Origin: Muribaculaceae bacterium
Lineage (GTDB): Bacteria; Bacteroidota; Bacteroidia; Bacteroidales; Muribaculaceae
Assembly: GCA_029057985.1 (NCBI GenBank)
Contig: JAIDYR010000082.1
Location: 1-49,860 of the forward strand
Direction of reading: 5' to 3'
DNA length: 49,860 nucleotides
Under the pieces are notes generated by a model. It ran no database searches. It saw only the letters and a list, made by a program, of their open reading frames with translations, and had not been told where the DNA came from. Positions 1 to 8,128 of the stretch are shown here, piece after piece. The position numbers were made by a program, and so were the translations under genes. Within the stretch, counting starts at the first letter, position 1. Each line of letters starts with the position of its first letter.

Positions 1-41
1 TTTCAGCATGAAAGCCTTATTTTTTTGCAGCAATCATATAG

Positions 42-79
42 AAAAAGAGACCGCCTAAACTTGTTAGACAGTCTCTTTT
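42..79 (-). terminator. Intrinsic terminator of the DUF5723/lipoprotein operon
   Basis: Read on the minus strand, a 14-bp stem (66-79 with 43-56, three G-T pairs, otherwise Watson-Crick) encloses a 9-nt loop and ends in a run of five T. It lies just downstream of the minus-strand gene that ends at 117, so it should end that transcript. Confidence 0.8.
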
Positions 80-116
80 CTTATGTAAGATCTTAAACGT
101 TGATACCCTGATGGAA

Positions 117-1481
117 TCAGAAGGGGAAATTCATGCCGAAGTTGAATTCTCCATTGCTGTTGAGGGGTGCAAATTGCTTGGCGAGTTTGCCGAATGTGCG
201 GTCCATGCCCACGAAAAGATTGAATCCCTTGACGTTTACATTAAGGAGCCATCCGAAGCCCGCACCATACGTGCCTGCCGTCAGATTGGCTGATGCCGAA
301 AGGCAATCTACCGGATTGACGTTGGCTGAGAAGCGGAAATCAGTAGTAGTAAACGGACCGTTGAAACGAGTCGAATTGATCAAGCCGAAGTTCAGACGGC
401 GATATTGCGGAAGGGTATAGCGCACGCCCCAGTTGAGGGTTGTGCGAAGAGAGCGAGTGCGTCCGGAAGCATCTCTGCTTTCAAGCTGATAAAGATTCTC
501 GAGGTCAGATTTCATCTTGTCCCATGTAGCGTCGGCCTCCCCGCTCCCTACTCCGAATGTATAATCGGAAGTATTGATACTGTGGATTCCGTCGGTAGTG
601 GCATAGAGTGTATTGCTCCAGGATATGAAGCCAAGGTCAAGAAGAGCGAGATTGAATTCGAAATCTCTCCATTTGTAGGTGGCTCCAAGATCAAATCCGA
701 GGCCGAATCCGGTAAGTCCGACCCCGTCCATATCCAGTCCATCTACAAATTTCTTGCCATCATCATCATAGCGGTATTTGAATTTTGCTCCGCATAGATT
801 TGCATAGAGGTCAGCCTGAGTGCGGGCTGTCCAAGAATCTGTGCCCAGAGTAAGATCGGCATTATTGAAGTATCCGTCTATATTTCCGAGACCGAAAAGA
901 AACTTCACAGCCGCGCCTACCTTAAGTCCGGGAAGCTGACTAATCTTTCTTGAATGATTGAGTTGCAGTTTGGCATATGCTGAAGCGTTCACGCGGAAAT
1001 CAGAGATGTCGTAGGTCTTATTTTCCGGTCCCTCCTTCATTAGGCGGATAAGAGAGCCCGGCACTCCTATATTGCCGTCAGCCACTGCAGATATCGACAC
1101 TACATTCTGTCCGCCCAGGGCCGTAAATCCGACGTCGATTATATCCATCTCCAGATTAGCTCCGAGTTTATTGACGTCATGGATATTTTTGAGAACCGTC
1201 GACGTCGGAACGTCAGGATGAGTAAACAGTACTGTCTTGCCGTCTACAGGATACAGGAGGCTGGAAACATGCAGATTTCCCTGCATCCCTATATTGAGAT
1301 TGCCGAGGACCGGCATTGAGATAAAGGTCTTGCGTCCTTCATCCGTCATGGCGGGGTTAAGTTGATAGCGATGGGTATAATTATCGAGATAATATCCCGA
1401 ATAGGAAGCCTGAGCCAGAGCCGAGGCGGACGATGCCGTAGTGATGACTGCGGCAAGGATATATTTGATATTTGCTTTCAT
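117..1481 (-). CDS. DUF5723 family protein, probable outer-membrane beta-barrel
   Basis: A 454-residue protein that I recognise as DUF5723, a Bacteroidota family of unknown function related in appearance to PorV/PorQ-type FadL-like barrels. It opens with a signal peptide (cleavage near Ala22-Gln24). The first mature segment has the family's 'NPA' motif (NPAMTDEGRK), followed by alternating hydrophobic/polar beta strands rich in Gly, Asn and aromatic residues. It ends in Phe (NFPF), as expected for an outer-membrane barrel. It follows the 608-residue lipoprotein gene by 26 bp on the same strand and a terminator follows it, so the two are probably cotranscribed. The family is fairly certain; membrane location is inferred and the role is unknown. 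Confidence 0.8.
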   Translation of the reverse strand: MKANIKYILAAVITTASSASALAQASYSGYYLDNYTHRYQLNPAMTDEGRKTFISMPVLGNLNIGMQGNLHVSSLLYPVDGKTVLFTHPDVPTSTVLKNIHDVNKLGANLEMDIIDVGFTALGGQNVVSISAVADGNIGVPGSLIRLMKEGPENKTYDISDFRVNASAYAKLQLNHSRKISQLPGLKVGAAVKFLFGLGNIDGYFNNADLTLGTDSWTARTQADLYANLCGAKFKYRYDDDGKKFVDGLDMDGVGLTGFGLGFDLGATYKWRDFEFNLALLDLGFISWSNTLYATTDGIHSINTSDYTFGVGSGEADATWDKMKSDLENLYQLESRDASGRTRSLRTTLNWGVRYTLPQYRRLNFGLINSTRFNGPFTTTDFRFSANVNPVDCLSASANLTAGTYGAGFGWLLNVNVKGFNLFVGMDRTFGKLAKQFAPLNSNGEFNFGMNFPF

Positions 1482-1507
1482 TTGTGTAAAGAGTTTCTTG
1501 CCGTTGA

Positions 1508-3334
1508 TTACTTGTCATCTTTATCCAGATGGAGATATTTGCCTGAGACTTTTACTCTGATATTGTCGAGAGTCAGGGTCTGCTCAGGTGATAGAGGGGG
1601 AACGTCGCCGGGATTGGAAGCGTCTGAATTGGAGATTGCCCAGGCTTTATAGAAGATTCCGTCGATATCCTGAATGTAATCGAATCCTTCATCGGGAGTG
1701 ATGGTTATGGTGACGGGATAATTTTCGGCAAGGGCAGGGAGAGGAGTTGACTCGCACTTGCCCATGTGATTCCCGGCCTCATTCAAAATCTGAGCGGAAA
1801 GGCGCACTTCAAGGGGGATCGTAGAGGTGATGTCGGCAGTCACTTCAAGACGTTTCACATAGAGATCCTTCAGATCGTCAGAACTCCAGTCATCTTCAGT
1901 GCCCGAGTAGATGATTTGTGAGCCGTCGGCCAGGGCGAGTGGAGCGCGGAATACATAACTGCCCTTAATCGACGGAAGACGCTTACCGAGCGGGAATCGG
2001 GTTGCATTGCCATCTACATGCGGGTCAGGGAATGCGACACTGATCTTCTGAGGAATTCCGTCGCCGTAAAGTACATCTCCGAGAGAAGAGAAGAGAAGTT
2101 TGGTTGCGTTTGTATAGCTTGCAATTGGAGTGAGGTTGCTACCCTCGGGAGATATTGCGAATTGATAAGGACCGTAGCCTTTATCGTGGCCCACGCGAAT
2201 ATCTTCGTTCATGCGGAGTGTGGATCCCGGACGATTGTCGCGGTAAGGAGTGACTTCAAGCCCCGTGACTCCTCCAAGTCCATATTGCGCGCATGAATTG
2301 GATATGCTGAGATATATCTGAGGATTAGCGATGCGGATGCGAGTGTCGTCCTGAGCGAGAAAGTCGGGTATGTCATTGAGCATGGCATCGTCAAATTTGA
2401 GACCTTCGATAGAATAATCGATGTCTCCACTGAAGCTTGAAATGTCGAAGCTGGAAAGATTGTAGGCAATATCGACATCAAAGGTGCCGGGGAAGTTATA
2501 GGCATCCGAAAGCGGGGTAAGATGGAGAGCGCCGCTTTCGACTGTGATCTCGCCGTCATAATTGAAGTGACCGTTTTCGAGGACAACTCCTATTTTTTCA
2601 AGATCTATCAGTTGGGCTGTCAGGGTGAGGTCTATTATGCCATCTGTAGACTTAAAGGATTTAATAATGATGTCCCCAGTCTCGGGATTGTAAGTGCCCA
2701 TGGTAGCCTTAGCGGGAGATCCGTCTTGACTGTATAGACCCTTTGGAAAGTTGAGTCTGACATTCTCAAGTTCCATCTGCTTCGTCATAGCCGCGACATT
2801 GGCCGGGAGCTGAAGCTTGGTATTGAAAGTCACTTTAGGAGTGGTGATTTCGCTAATCGAGCGGACCTCGAGATCAACGTCTTTAATATCATACCGGAAT
2901 TCAGTCGACATTCTGTTGATATTATAGGAGAAAGTGCCGAGTCCGGGGAGCCGGCGCTTGGAAGCAGCCGGATTGTCAAAGAGATCAACCCGCACGATAG
3001 AAGGTGCGATATCTGTCGGAGCGTTTACGGAAAATTCATTGATTTTGATTTCATCTGAGTCAAAATCTCCGTTATAGTTATAGACATAGATATCTTTTCC
3101 CTGAAGCGAGGGGTCGGATCCAATATATTTTTCCTTTGTAATTGACTCTGAGTCTTTTATATCGATGACAGAATTGAGTGTGACCGGTCCTACATTGACC
3201 GGAATGACCAGGTCGTTGACCGGAACTTCGATGGAAGTGTCGATGTTTGCGAGATCATAATTATCATCGACGCAACCGGTCAGAATCGTCAGAGCTGCCA
3301 GAGGAAGACCTGCGATTAGATAGCGTTTTGACAT
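1508..3334 (-). CDS. Uncharacterised lipoprotein, beta-rich, 608 aa
   Basis: I do not recognise a named family. The protein has a lipoprotein signal: positive N-terminus, hydrophobic core and the lipobox LTGC with Cys21. The next residues are VDDNYD; acidic residues close behind the Cys resemble the surface-export signal of Bacteroidota lipoproteins, so it may face outward. The rest is predicted soluble and beta-rich, with regularly spaced segments of the type 'vdvdIaYNLSSFDIS' and 'vTADITSTIPLEVRLSAQ' that suggest repeated immunoglobulin-like or vitellogenin-like sheets. It lies 26 bp upstream of the DUF5723 barrel gene. A partnership of barrel plus lipoprotein at the outer membrane is inference from this pairing only. 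Confidence 0.7.
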   Translation of the reverse strand: MSKRYLIAGLPLAALTILTGCVDDNYDLANIDTSIEVPVNDLVIPVNVGPVTLNSVIDIKDSESITKEKYIGSDPSLQGKDIYVYNYNGDFDSDEIKINEFSVNAPTDIAPSIVRVDLFDNPAASKRRLPGLGTFSYNINRMSTEFRYDIKDVDLEVRSISEITTPKVTFNTKLQLPANVAAMTKQMELENVRLNFPKGLYSQDGSPAKATMGTYNPETGDIIIKSFKSTDGIIDLTLTAQLIDLEKIGVVLENGHFNYDGEITVESGALHLTPLSDAYNFPGTFDVDIAYNLSSFDISSFSGDIDYSIEGLKFDDAMLNDIPDFLAQDDTRIRIANPQIYLSISNSCAQYGLGGVTGLEVTPYRDNRPGSTLRMNEDIRVGHDKGYGPYQFAISPEGSNLTPIASYTNATKLLFSSLGDVLYGDGIPQKISVAFPDPHVDGNATRFPLGKRLPSIKGSYVFRAPLALADGSQIIYSGTEDDWSSDDLKDLYVKRLEVTADITSTIPLEVRLSAQILNEAGNHMGKCESTPLPALAENYPVTITITPDEGFDYIQDIDGIFYKAWAISNSDASNPGDVPPLSPEQTLTLDNIRVKVSGKYLHLDKDDK

Positions 3335-3432
3335 AATGAAAAGTATTAGTATTGGGTGTATTAGTATTATAGGTGTGGAAACTGGATTTTGAGTGTGTGG
3401 AGAGTAAGTCGGGAATTATAAGTGCGTAATCT

Positions 3433-3505
3433 TTAGAAATGTATAAGTCTTCATCCTTGGCTCCCGCAATTGTTTCGGGGTCAGGGATGAAGACTTCATT
3501 TCTAA
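3433..3505 (-). terminator. Long imperfect hairpin downstream of galE
   Basis: An inverted repeat pairs TTAGAAATG (3433-3441) with CATTTCTAA (3497-3505) and, after a short internal loop, AGTCTTCATCC with GGATGAAGACT. It begins 3 bp after the galE stop codon. There is no strong T-run after it on the minus strand, so it may act as a 3'-end stabiliser or weak terminator rather than a standard one. Confidence 0.5.
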
Positions 3506-3508
3506 GGA

Positions 3509-4537
3509 TTATTTAGTCTTAGCGGCGATCTTCTGCTGCCAACGCCATGCGTTGCGCATAGTGTCGTCGATATCCATTTCTGCTTTCCATCCGAGCACAT
3601 TATTGGCTTTGGAGGGTTCGGCCCAGATCTTCTCGATGTCACCTTCGCGACGCGGCCCAATCTTATGGGGGACCTTTACGCCCGTGGCGCGTTCAAAGGA
3701 TTCTATAAGTTCAAGCACCGAGAGTCCGCGACCTGTGCCGAGATTGAAAATTTCGAGTTTATCGCCGTCCGGATTGTCAAGCATTCTGCGCATTGCGATG
3801 ACATGAGCCTTAGCGAGATCAGTCACGTCGATGAAGTCGCGGATACAAGATCCGTCGGGAGTATTGTAATCATTTCCGAATACAGTCAGCTCCTTGCGTA
3901 TGCCTGCCGCAGTCTGAGTCAGATAGGGGATAAGATTCTGCGGCACGCCGAGTGGAAGCTCGCCGATTTCGGCAGAGGGATGAGCCCCTACGGGATTGAA
4001 ATAACGCAGGATGATGCTTTTGATGGGGGCTCCGGAATAAATAGTATCTGTGATGATTTCTTCGGAAATTTGCTTTGTATTTCCATAGGGAGAAGTCGCG
4101 ACCTTGATAGGGGCTGACTCGTCGATAGGATTCCGGTCGGGTTCTCCATAAACTGTGCAACTACTCGAGAAGACAATTCCTTCCACTCCGAACTCAGGCA
4201 TAAGTTCGAGCAGATTGAGCAAAGATACGAGATTATTGCGATAATAAAGGAGCGGCTTCTGGACAGATTCATTGACAGCTTTGGAGGCAGCGAAATTGAT
4301 TATTCCCTTGATGCCGGGATGCGCCTTAAAGAGTTTGCGGAGAGTTTCGATATCCGTCACGTCTCCTTCGATGAAATCCGGTCGGATCCCTGAAATGCGT
4401 TCGATTCCATCGAGCACATTGATATTGGAGTTGGAGAGATTATCGATAATGACGACTTCATATCCTGCCTGTTGAAGCTCAACTACGGTGTGAGAACCGA
4501 TATAGCCGGTGCCGCCGGTCACTAATATTTTTGCCAT
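3509..4537 (-). CDS. galE: UDP-glucose 4-epimerase
   Basis: Cytoplasmic enzyme that interconverts UDP-glucose and UDP-galactose (Leloir pathway and surface-sugar precursor supply). The 342-residue length is typical of GalE. The Rossmann NAD motif GGTGYIGS is at residues 8-15, an acidic residue of the second strand follows (IIDNLSNS), and the extended-SDR catalytic set is visible: SSSCTVYG (Ser124-126) and Tyr151-x3-Lys155 in SPYGNTK. The C-terminal substrate part includes FNLGTGRGLSV and the RREGD motif. The nucleotidyltransferase gene lies 13 bp upstream on the same strand, so the two probably form a nucleotide-sugar operon. Confidence 0.97.
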   Translation of the reverse strand: MAKILVTGGTGYIGSHTVVELQQAGYEVVIIDNLSNSNINVLDGIERISGIRPDFIEGDVTDIETLRKLFKAHPGIKGIINFAASKAVNESVQKPLLYYRNNLVSLLNLLELMPEFGVEGIVFSSSCTVYGEPDRNPIDESAPIKVATSPYGNTKQISEEIITDTIYSGAPIKSIILRYFNPVGAHPSAEIGELPLGVPQNLIPYLTQTAAGIRKELTVFGNDYNTPDGSCIRDFIDVTDLAKAHVIAMRRMLDNPDGDKLEIFNLGTGRGLSVLELIESFERATGVKVPHKIGPRREGDIEKIWAEPSKANNVLGWKAEMDIDDTMRNAWRWQQKIAAKTK

Positions 4538-4550
4538 TTTCTCAAAGATT

Positions 4551-5453
4551 TTAGAAAAGTTTTTCCGGGTATACGCCCTCGTCGACGAGATGACGGAATT
4601 GGTCGACTGTCGCCTGGCGGTCGGCAGCGTAGGTCACTCCAAACCATTTCGAAGGAGTGTCAAGCACCTTGAAGCTTGCTTCGCCGGATTGAATTAAATT
4701 ATTGACTACGGTAGGAATATAGAACTCTGATTTGAGTTCGTTGCCATGTTCCTTAAGGAATGTAAGGAAATCACGCATTGAATAGTCGAAATAATCGGGA
4801 GTAAAGCCCCAGAAATTCATGGAAACACTTGCATTGGCAGGGAAGTCGGCTTCAGAACCATCGGGAGCAGTATAGACGATCTTGCCGTCTTTCTTGCATA
4901 TGCCATGACATTCGTTGACTCCGGTAAGAAATCCTTCTTCCGATACCTGGCAGTGTCCGCGACTTACGGTGCCGTTTTCACTGAGAGTATTTTCAATCCG
5001 GAATCCGACCATGCAGTATTCTCCTTTTTTACCCTCTACGGAGCGGAGGAAGTCTGCAAGAATCCGGAATGATTCCGCTCCATAGTAATCGTCGGCATTG
5101 ATGACTCCGAAAGGTTCCTTGATAGCATCTTTGCCCATGAGTACTGCGTGGCCCGTGCCCCAGGGCTTGGAGCGTTCGGGATCAGGACGGAAGCCTGCCG
5201 GGAGTGCATCGAGTTCTTGAAAGACTACTTCAACATCAATATGTCCGGCATATTTCTCGACTACTTTCTTTCTGAATTCCTCTTCAAAATCATGCCGGAT
5301 GACGAATACAATTTTCCCGAATCCGGCGCGGATAGCATCATATACGCTATAGTCCATGATTGTCTCGCCTGATGGACCGAGGGAGTCGAGCTGCTTCAGG
5401 CCACCATAACGGCTACCCATTCCGGCAGCAAGAATAAAGAGTGTCGGTTTCAT
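4551..5453 (-). CDS. Sugar nucleotidyltransferase family protein (NTP_transferase)
   Basis: A 300-residue GT-A-fold nucleotidyltransferase. The N-terminus carries the nucleotide-binding signature LAAGMGSRYGGLKQ (residues 8-21), followed by a substrate strand with IMDYSVYDAI and the metal-binding NADDYYG segment (VINADDYYG). Such enzymes couple a sugar-1-phosphate to an NTP, but I cannot name the sugar. The segment between the two motifs, with GTGHAVLMGKDAI, fits a UDP/GDP-sugar pyrophosphorylase-like enzyme. It is the first gene of a tight pair with galE, consistent with a role in UDP-sugar metabolism. Relatives are usually annotated only at family level. Confidence 0.85.
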   Translation of the reverse strand: MKPTLFILAAGMGSRYGGLKQLDSLGPSGETIMDYSVYDAIRAGFGKIVFVIRHDFEEEFRKKVVEKYAGHIDVEVVFQELDALPAGFRPDPERSKPWGTGHAVLMGKDAIKEPFGVINADDYYGAESFRILADFLRSVEGKKGEYCMVGFRIENTLSENGTVSRGHCQVSEEGFLTGVNECHGICKKDGKIVYTAPDGSEADFPANASVSMNFWGFTPDYFDYSMRDFLTFLKEHGNELKSEFYIPTVVNNLIQSGEASFKVLDTPSKWFGVTYAADRQATVDQFRHLVDEGVYPEKLF

Positions 5454-5486
5454 TTTGTATGGTTTAAGTTTTTTAAGTCAATTGGT

Positions 5487-5535
5487 CGGAAAGTTGTCAG
5501 TAGGAATTATCCTGAGTAAGCCGGATAACTTTCCG
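5487..5535 (-). terminator. Hairpin between holB and the nucleotidyltransferase gene
   Basis: CGGAAAGTTGTC (5487-5498) pairs with GGATAACTTTCCG (5523-5535) with one G-T, giving a 12-bp stem and 24-nt loop. On the minus strand it lies 44 bp beyond the holB stop and is followed at some distance by a T-rich stretch. It could be a weak terminator for holB. Confidence 0.4.
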
Positions 5536-5578
5536 GAATTCCGGTCTCTCCGAAGGTGATAAGTAATTTTAGAGTGTA

Positions 5579-6712
5579 TTAGGTTTGAGGTTTCTTCCGA
5601 AGAGAGATCATCAGAAGAATCATAAAATCAAACCAGATAAGTTTGGAATTTCCGTTTCGGCTGATATCTCTTTTTGCATCGTCGATTGCTGAGAGAATAT
5701 ATTCGACATTCGCTACATTTATAAATGGCGCGAATTTCGATGAGAATCCCGATTCCTCGGGTGTCATCACGTTGAGAGGGGGAAGACAAAGATTCGAAAT
5801 GAAATTTTCGCGTGTCATCCTGCCGAAATAATCGAGGAGACGAATGGATTTCTCTCTGCCCAGAGCCGCCAGCTCATCTGAGCGACGTTTTAATACCGCA
5901 ACTTTTCTTGCATAAGATTCTCGCATGATCCCTCTGAAAATTTCTCCGAATTCCTGCGTTTCGCTCTCAGCTCCAATAAGTTGGGTTGCCTTAAGCAGCG
6001 ATCCTTCGGAAAGGGAGGCCAAGGCGGGGGCGTAGGACGGGGAGGTCCCACATTCGAGGAGGAATTTCTCTATTTCCTGAGCCGACGGACGCTTCATCTC
6101 TATGCGTCTCATTCTCGAATAGATAGTCGGAAGAATTGCATTAGGCTCGTCGCTGACAGCGATGAAGAGAGTGTCGCTTTGCGGCTCTTCAAGAATCTTC
6201 AGAATCTTGTTGGCCGCATCCGGCTGGAGTCGCTCCGGAAGCCATATCAGGAAAATCTTGTAATTATCGGAATAGGAAGAGAGGGATGCTATTGAAGTGA
6301 TTTCGGCGGCGTCATCTACATAAATACGAGGTTGGGAATTTGCTCCGTTCATAAGTTTCATCCAATACGTCATATCCATATATGGCGATTCGTGAAGCAT
6401 TTGCGTCCACTCCTTAGCATAGTCAGAGGAGCGCTCAAGATGGGCACTCTTAACCTTATAGATAGGATAGATATAATGGATGTCGGGGTTATTTCCTGCT
6501 TCGATCCTTCTACATGAGGGGCATACTCCGCATGAGTCTCCGTCGATTGGATTTTCGCAGTTGATGTAGCTGACAAGTGCGCGCGCAAGGAGCATCTTTC
6601 CGATACCCGGAGGCCCGGACAATAAGAGGGCATGCGGAATCCTGCCGGAATCCACCATTCCTCTCACCGCCTCTACGGCTTCCTGATTACCGTTAATATC
6701 AGCGAATCTCAT
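5579..6712 (-). CDS. holB: DNA polymerase III subunit delta' (clamp loader)
   Basis: A 377-residue protein with the clamp-loader AAA+ layout: N-terminal RFADINGN box, P-loop region GPPGIGKM (33-40), a four-cysteine zinc module (Cys52, Cys61, Cys64, Cys67), then ILKILEEPQSDTLFIAVSDEP and the Arg-rich TIYSRMRRIEMKR segment (SRMR, similar to the SRC/sensor motif). The position after the P-loop Lys is Met rather than Thr/Ser, which would impair ATP binding. This fits delta', the subunit that does not hydrolyse ATP and loads the sliding clamp with the other loader subunits. DnaN itself is encoded at 26.5 kb. A promoter-like pair lies 20-50 bp upstream. Confidence 0.9.
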   Translation of the reverse strand: MRFADINGNQEAVEAVRGMVDSGRIPHALLLSGPPGIGKMLLARALVSYINCENPIDGDSCGVCPSCRRIEAGNNPDIHYIYPIYKVKSAHLERSSDYAKEWTQMLHESPYMDMTYWMKLMNGANSQPRIYVDDAAEITSIASLSSYSDNYKIFLIWLPERLQPDAANKILKILEEPQSDTLFIAVSDEPNAILPTIYSRMRRIEMKRPSAQEIEKFLLECGTSPSYAPALASLSEGSLLKATQLIGAESETQEFGEIFRGIMRESYARKVAVLKRRSDELAALGREKSIRLLDYFGRMTRENFISNLCLPPLNVMTPEESGFSSKFAPFINVANVEYILSAIDDAKRDISRNGNSKLIWFDFMILLMISLRKKPQT

Positions 6713-6734
6713 CTGCTAACGATATGAAATTTCA

Positions 6735-6766
6735 CAAAAATAGTTAAAATTTATGAGATACGCAAG
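6735..6766 (-). promoter_or_regulatory. Bacteroidota-type promoter for holB
   Basis: On the minus strand the -7 element TATTTTTG (6735-6742) matches TAnnTTTG. CTTG at 6763-6766 stands 20 nt upstream in the -33 position (consensus TTTG). Transcription should start about 15-20 nt before the holB start codon. Confidence 0.5.
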
Positions 6767-6793
6767 TAAAAATCAAACCTCGTTGTCTAAACC

Positions 6794-7222
6794 TCAATCC
6801 TCGTCTTCTTCATCTTCCCAATCGAGAAAGAAATCATCTGCATAGGTCGATTCCCGGAAAGCCGCCAGGTCACGGGAATCTCGTTTTGTCGGTCGGCCCA
6901 GTCCTTTCCTGCGATCGACAAATCCGGATATTCTGGTCATCTCAAGCAGATCATATTCAGATTGAGGAGTGATATTTTCAAGATACTCGGGTACGAGCTT
7001 GGCTCCAAGGCGATTTTCGGACACCTGCTTGACACGGAAAGTATATGTGATCGGGGGCTTCTTTACCTCAATGACATCCCCTTCCTTTACAGTGCGTGAA
7101 GGCTTGACCGCTACCCCGCCTATAGAGACTCTCCCTTTCTTTACGGCATCGGTCGACATGGAGCGGGTCTTGAAGACTCTCATAGCCCAAAGCCACTTGT
7201 CAACTCTTACTTCAGTCTTCAT
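6794..7222 (-). CDS. S4-domain RNA-binding protein, HSP15 family
   Basis: 142 residues with an N-terminal S4 RNA-binding domain: VRVDKWLWAMRVFKTRS (5-21) then VKKGRVSIGG and VKPSRTVKEGDVIEV. The C-terminal tail is charged (RRKGLGRPTKRDSRD and then a very acidic end). This is the HSP15/HslR layout; E. coli HSP15 binds stalled 50S subunits that carry nascent chain-tRNA. Its start codon overlaps the stop of the META-domain gene (ATGA, 4 nt), so the two are translationally coupled. In many Bacteroidales I recall the S4 gene next to pth; here four genes lie between pth and this end of the run. Confidence 0.9.
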   Translation of the reverse strand: MKTEVRVDKWLWAMRVFKTRSMSTDAVKKGRVSIGGVAVKPSRTVKEGDVIEVKKPPITYTFRVKQVSENRLGAKLVPEYLENITPQSEYDLLEMTRISGFVDRRKGLGRPTKRDSRDLAAFRESTYADDFFLDWEDEEDED

Positions 7223-8097
7223 TCCTGAATGCGTTTAAGTGTAAGCACAGGCTGGCGCAGCAGATTAAGGAGTTCCACCGTGGTGCTGTCTACAGGGCGA
7301 GCATGAGCAGCATCCTCGAGAGCCACAATCAGACGGGTCTGATTTTCGGGATTCGGGCATGCCATGCGGGTTGTGACAATATTATGAAAGTTAATCGTAT
7401 TGACGGTCTCCATGTCAATATCGACGAATCCGTTGAATAGATTGCAACCCGTGTTGCCGTGAATTTTCCCTTGGTCTATGTCAATGACAATCTTCATATC
7501 CGGATCGTCGATCTCTTCGCCGTCAATGGTCGTCACCCCCCATACTCCATTAAGGAAATCGAAGTTCTGATGCATGAGTTTCAATACTTCCTTACCGGAC
7601 TTATCGAAGAAATGTAGGTAATATTCATCTCCGTTATGATCCCAGGTATAAGTGCGGGTCGCATCGAGGGCTTGATTGATCTCAACGTCTGTGATGCCCG
7701 ATGTCCCACACATCCTCATTGTCGAGATTATATCCTTGAAAGAGATCTGATGATCTTCCTGGTTATAGATGTATGATGCATTGATTGTATTGCAGCCGTT
7801 GTTGCCATAGACCTTTTTCTCGGAAGGTGCCATTTTAAGATAGGGCGTTGTTTCGCCGACGACGGGTTTACCGTTGACTTCTTCGATAGTCCAGTCTCCG
7901 GTGACGGTCCCTTCTTCGAGGTCTTTTGCAGAATAAGTCTTTTCAGGACGTGGAGTATGGATATGCTCACGGTCGGATGGAAGGACTATTTCGGCTTTGG
8001 AATCCTTTTTACCATTGTTATAAGGCACTCGCAACGAAGAGCATCCCCCTGCCAGGAGAAGTGCAATTCCGGATGCTGCAATGAAAATATTCTTCAT
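7219..8097 (-). CDS. Lipoprotein with two META domains
   Basis: 292 residues with a lipoprotein signal peptide (lipobox LAGGC, Cys19). Two META/HslJ-like domains follow. The first, about 62-165, has TGDWTIEEVNGKPVVG, NNGCNTINASY and STMRMCG. The second, about 178-285, has NGVWGVTTIDGEEI, NTGCNLFNGF and TTRMACP. Each domain has the paired Cys residues (one in the GCN motif, one in M-x-C) typical of META proteins. The family is linked to envelope stress and heat-induced functions in other bacteria, but the mechanism is unknown. It lies 31 bp downstream of the NDH-2 gene and overlaps the S4 gene. Confidence 0.88.
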   Translation of the reverse strand: MKNIFIAASGIALLLAGGCSSLRVPYNNGKKDSKAEIVLPSDREHIHTPRPEKTYSAKDLEEGTVTGDWTIEEVNGKPVVGETTPYLKMAPSEKKVYGNNGCNTINASYIYNQEDHQISFKDIISTMRMCGTSGITDVEINQALDATRTYTWDHNGDEYYLHFFDKSGKEVLKLMHQNFDFLNGVWGVTTIDGEEIDDPDMKIVIDIDQGKIHGNTGCNLFNGFVDIDMETVNTINFHNIVTTRMACPNPENQTRLIVALEDAAHARPVDSTTVELLNLLRQPVLTLKRIQE

Positions 8098-8128
8098 AAG
8101 AGTTATTTTTTAAGTTAACCAAGGAGAA

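Noticed and set aside
3344..3368. Direct repeat TATTAGTATT upstream of the lipoprotein gene
   Set aside because: Two 10-bp copies 15 bp apart in AT-rich DNA; too short and simple to call an operator without comparative support.
6609..6632. Broken P-loop in holB as a sign of a pseudogene
   Set aside because: Met after the P-loop Lys fits the non-hydrolysing delta' subunit and the rest of the frame is intact.
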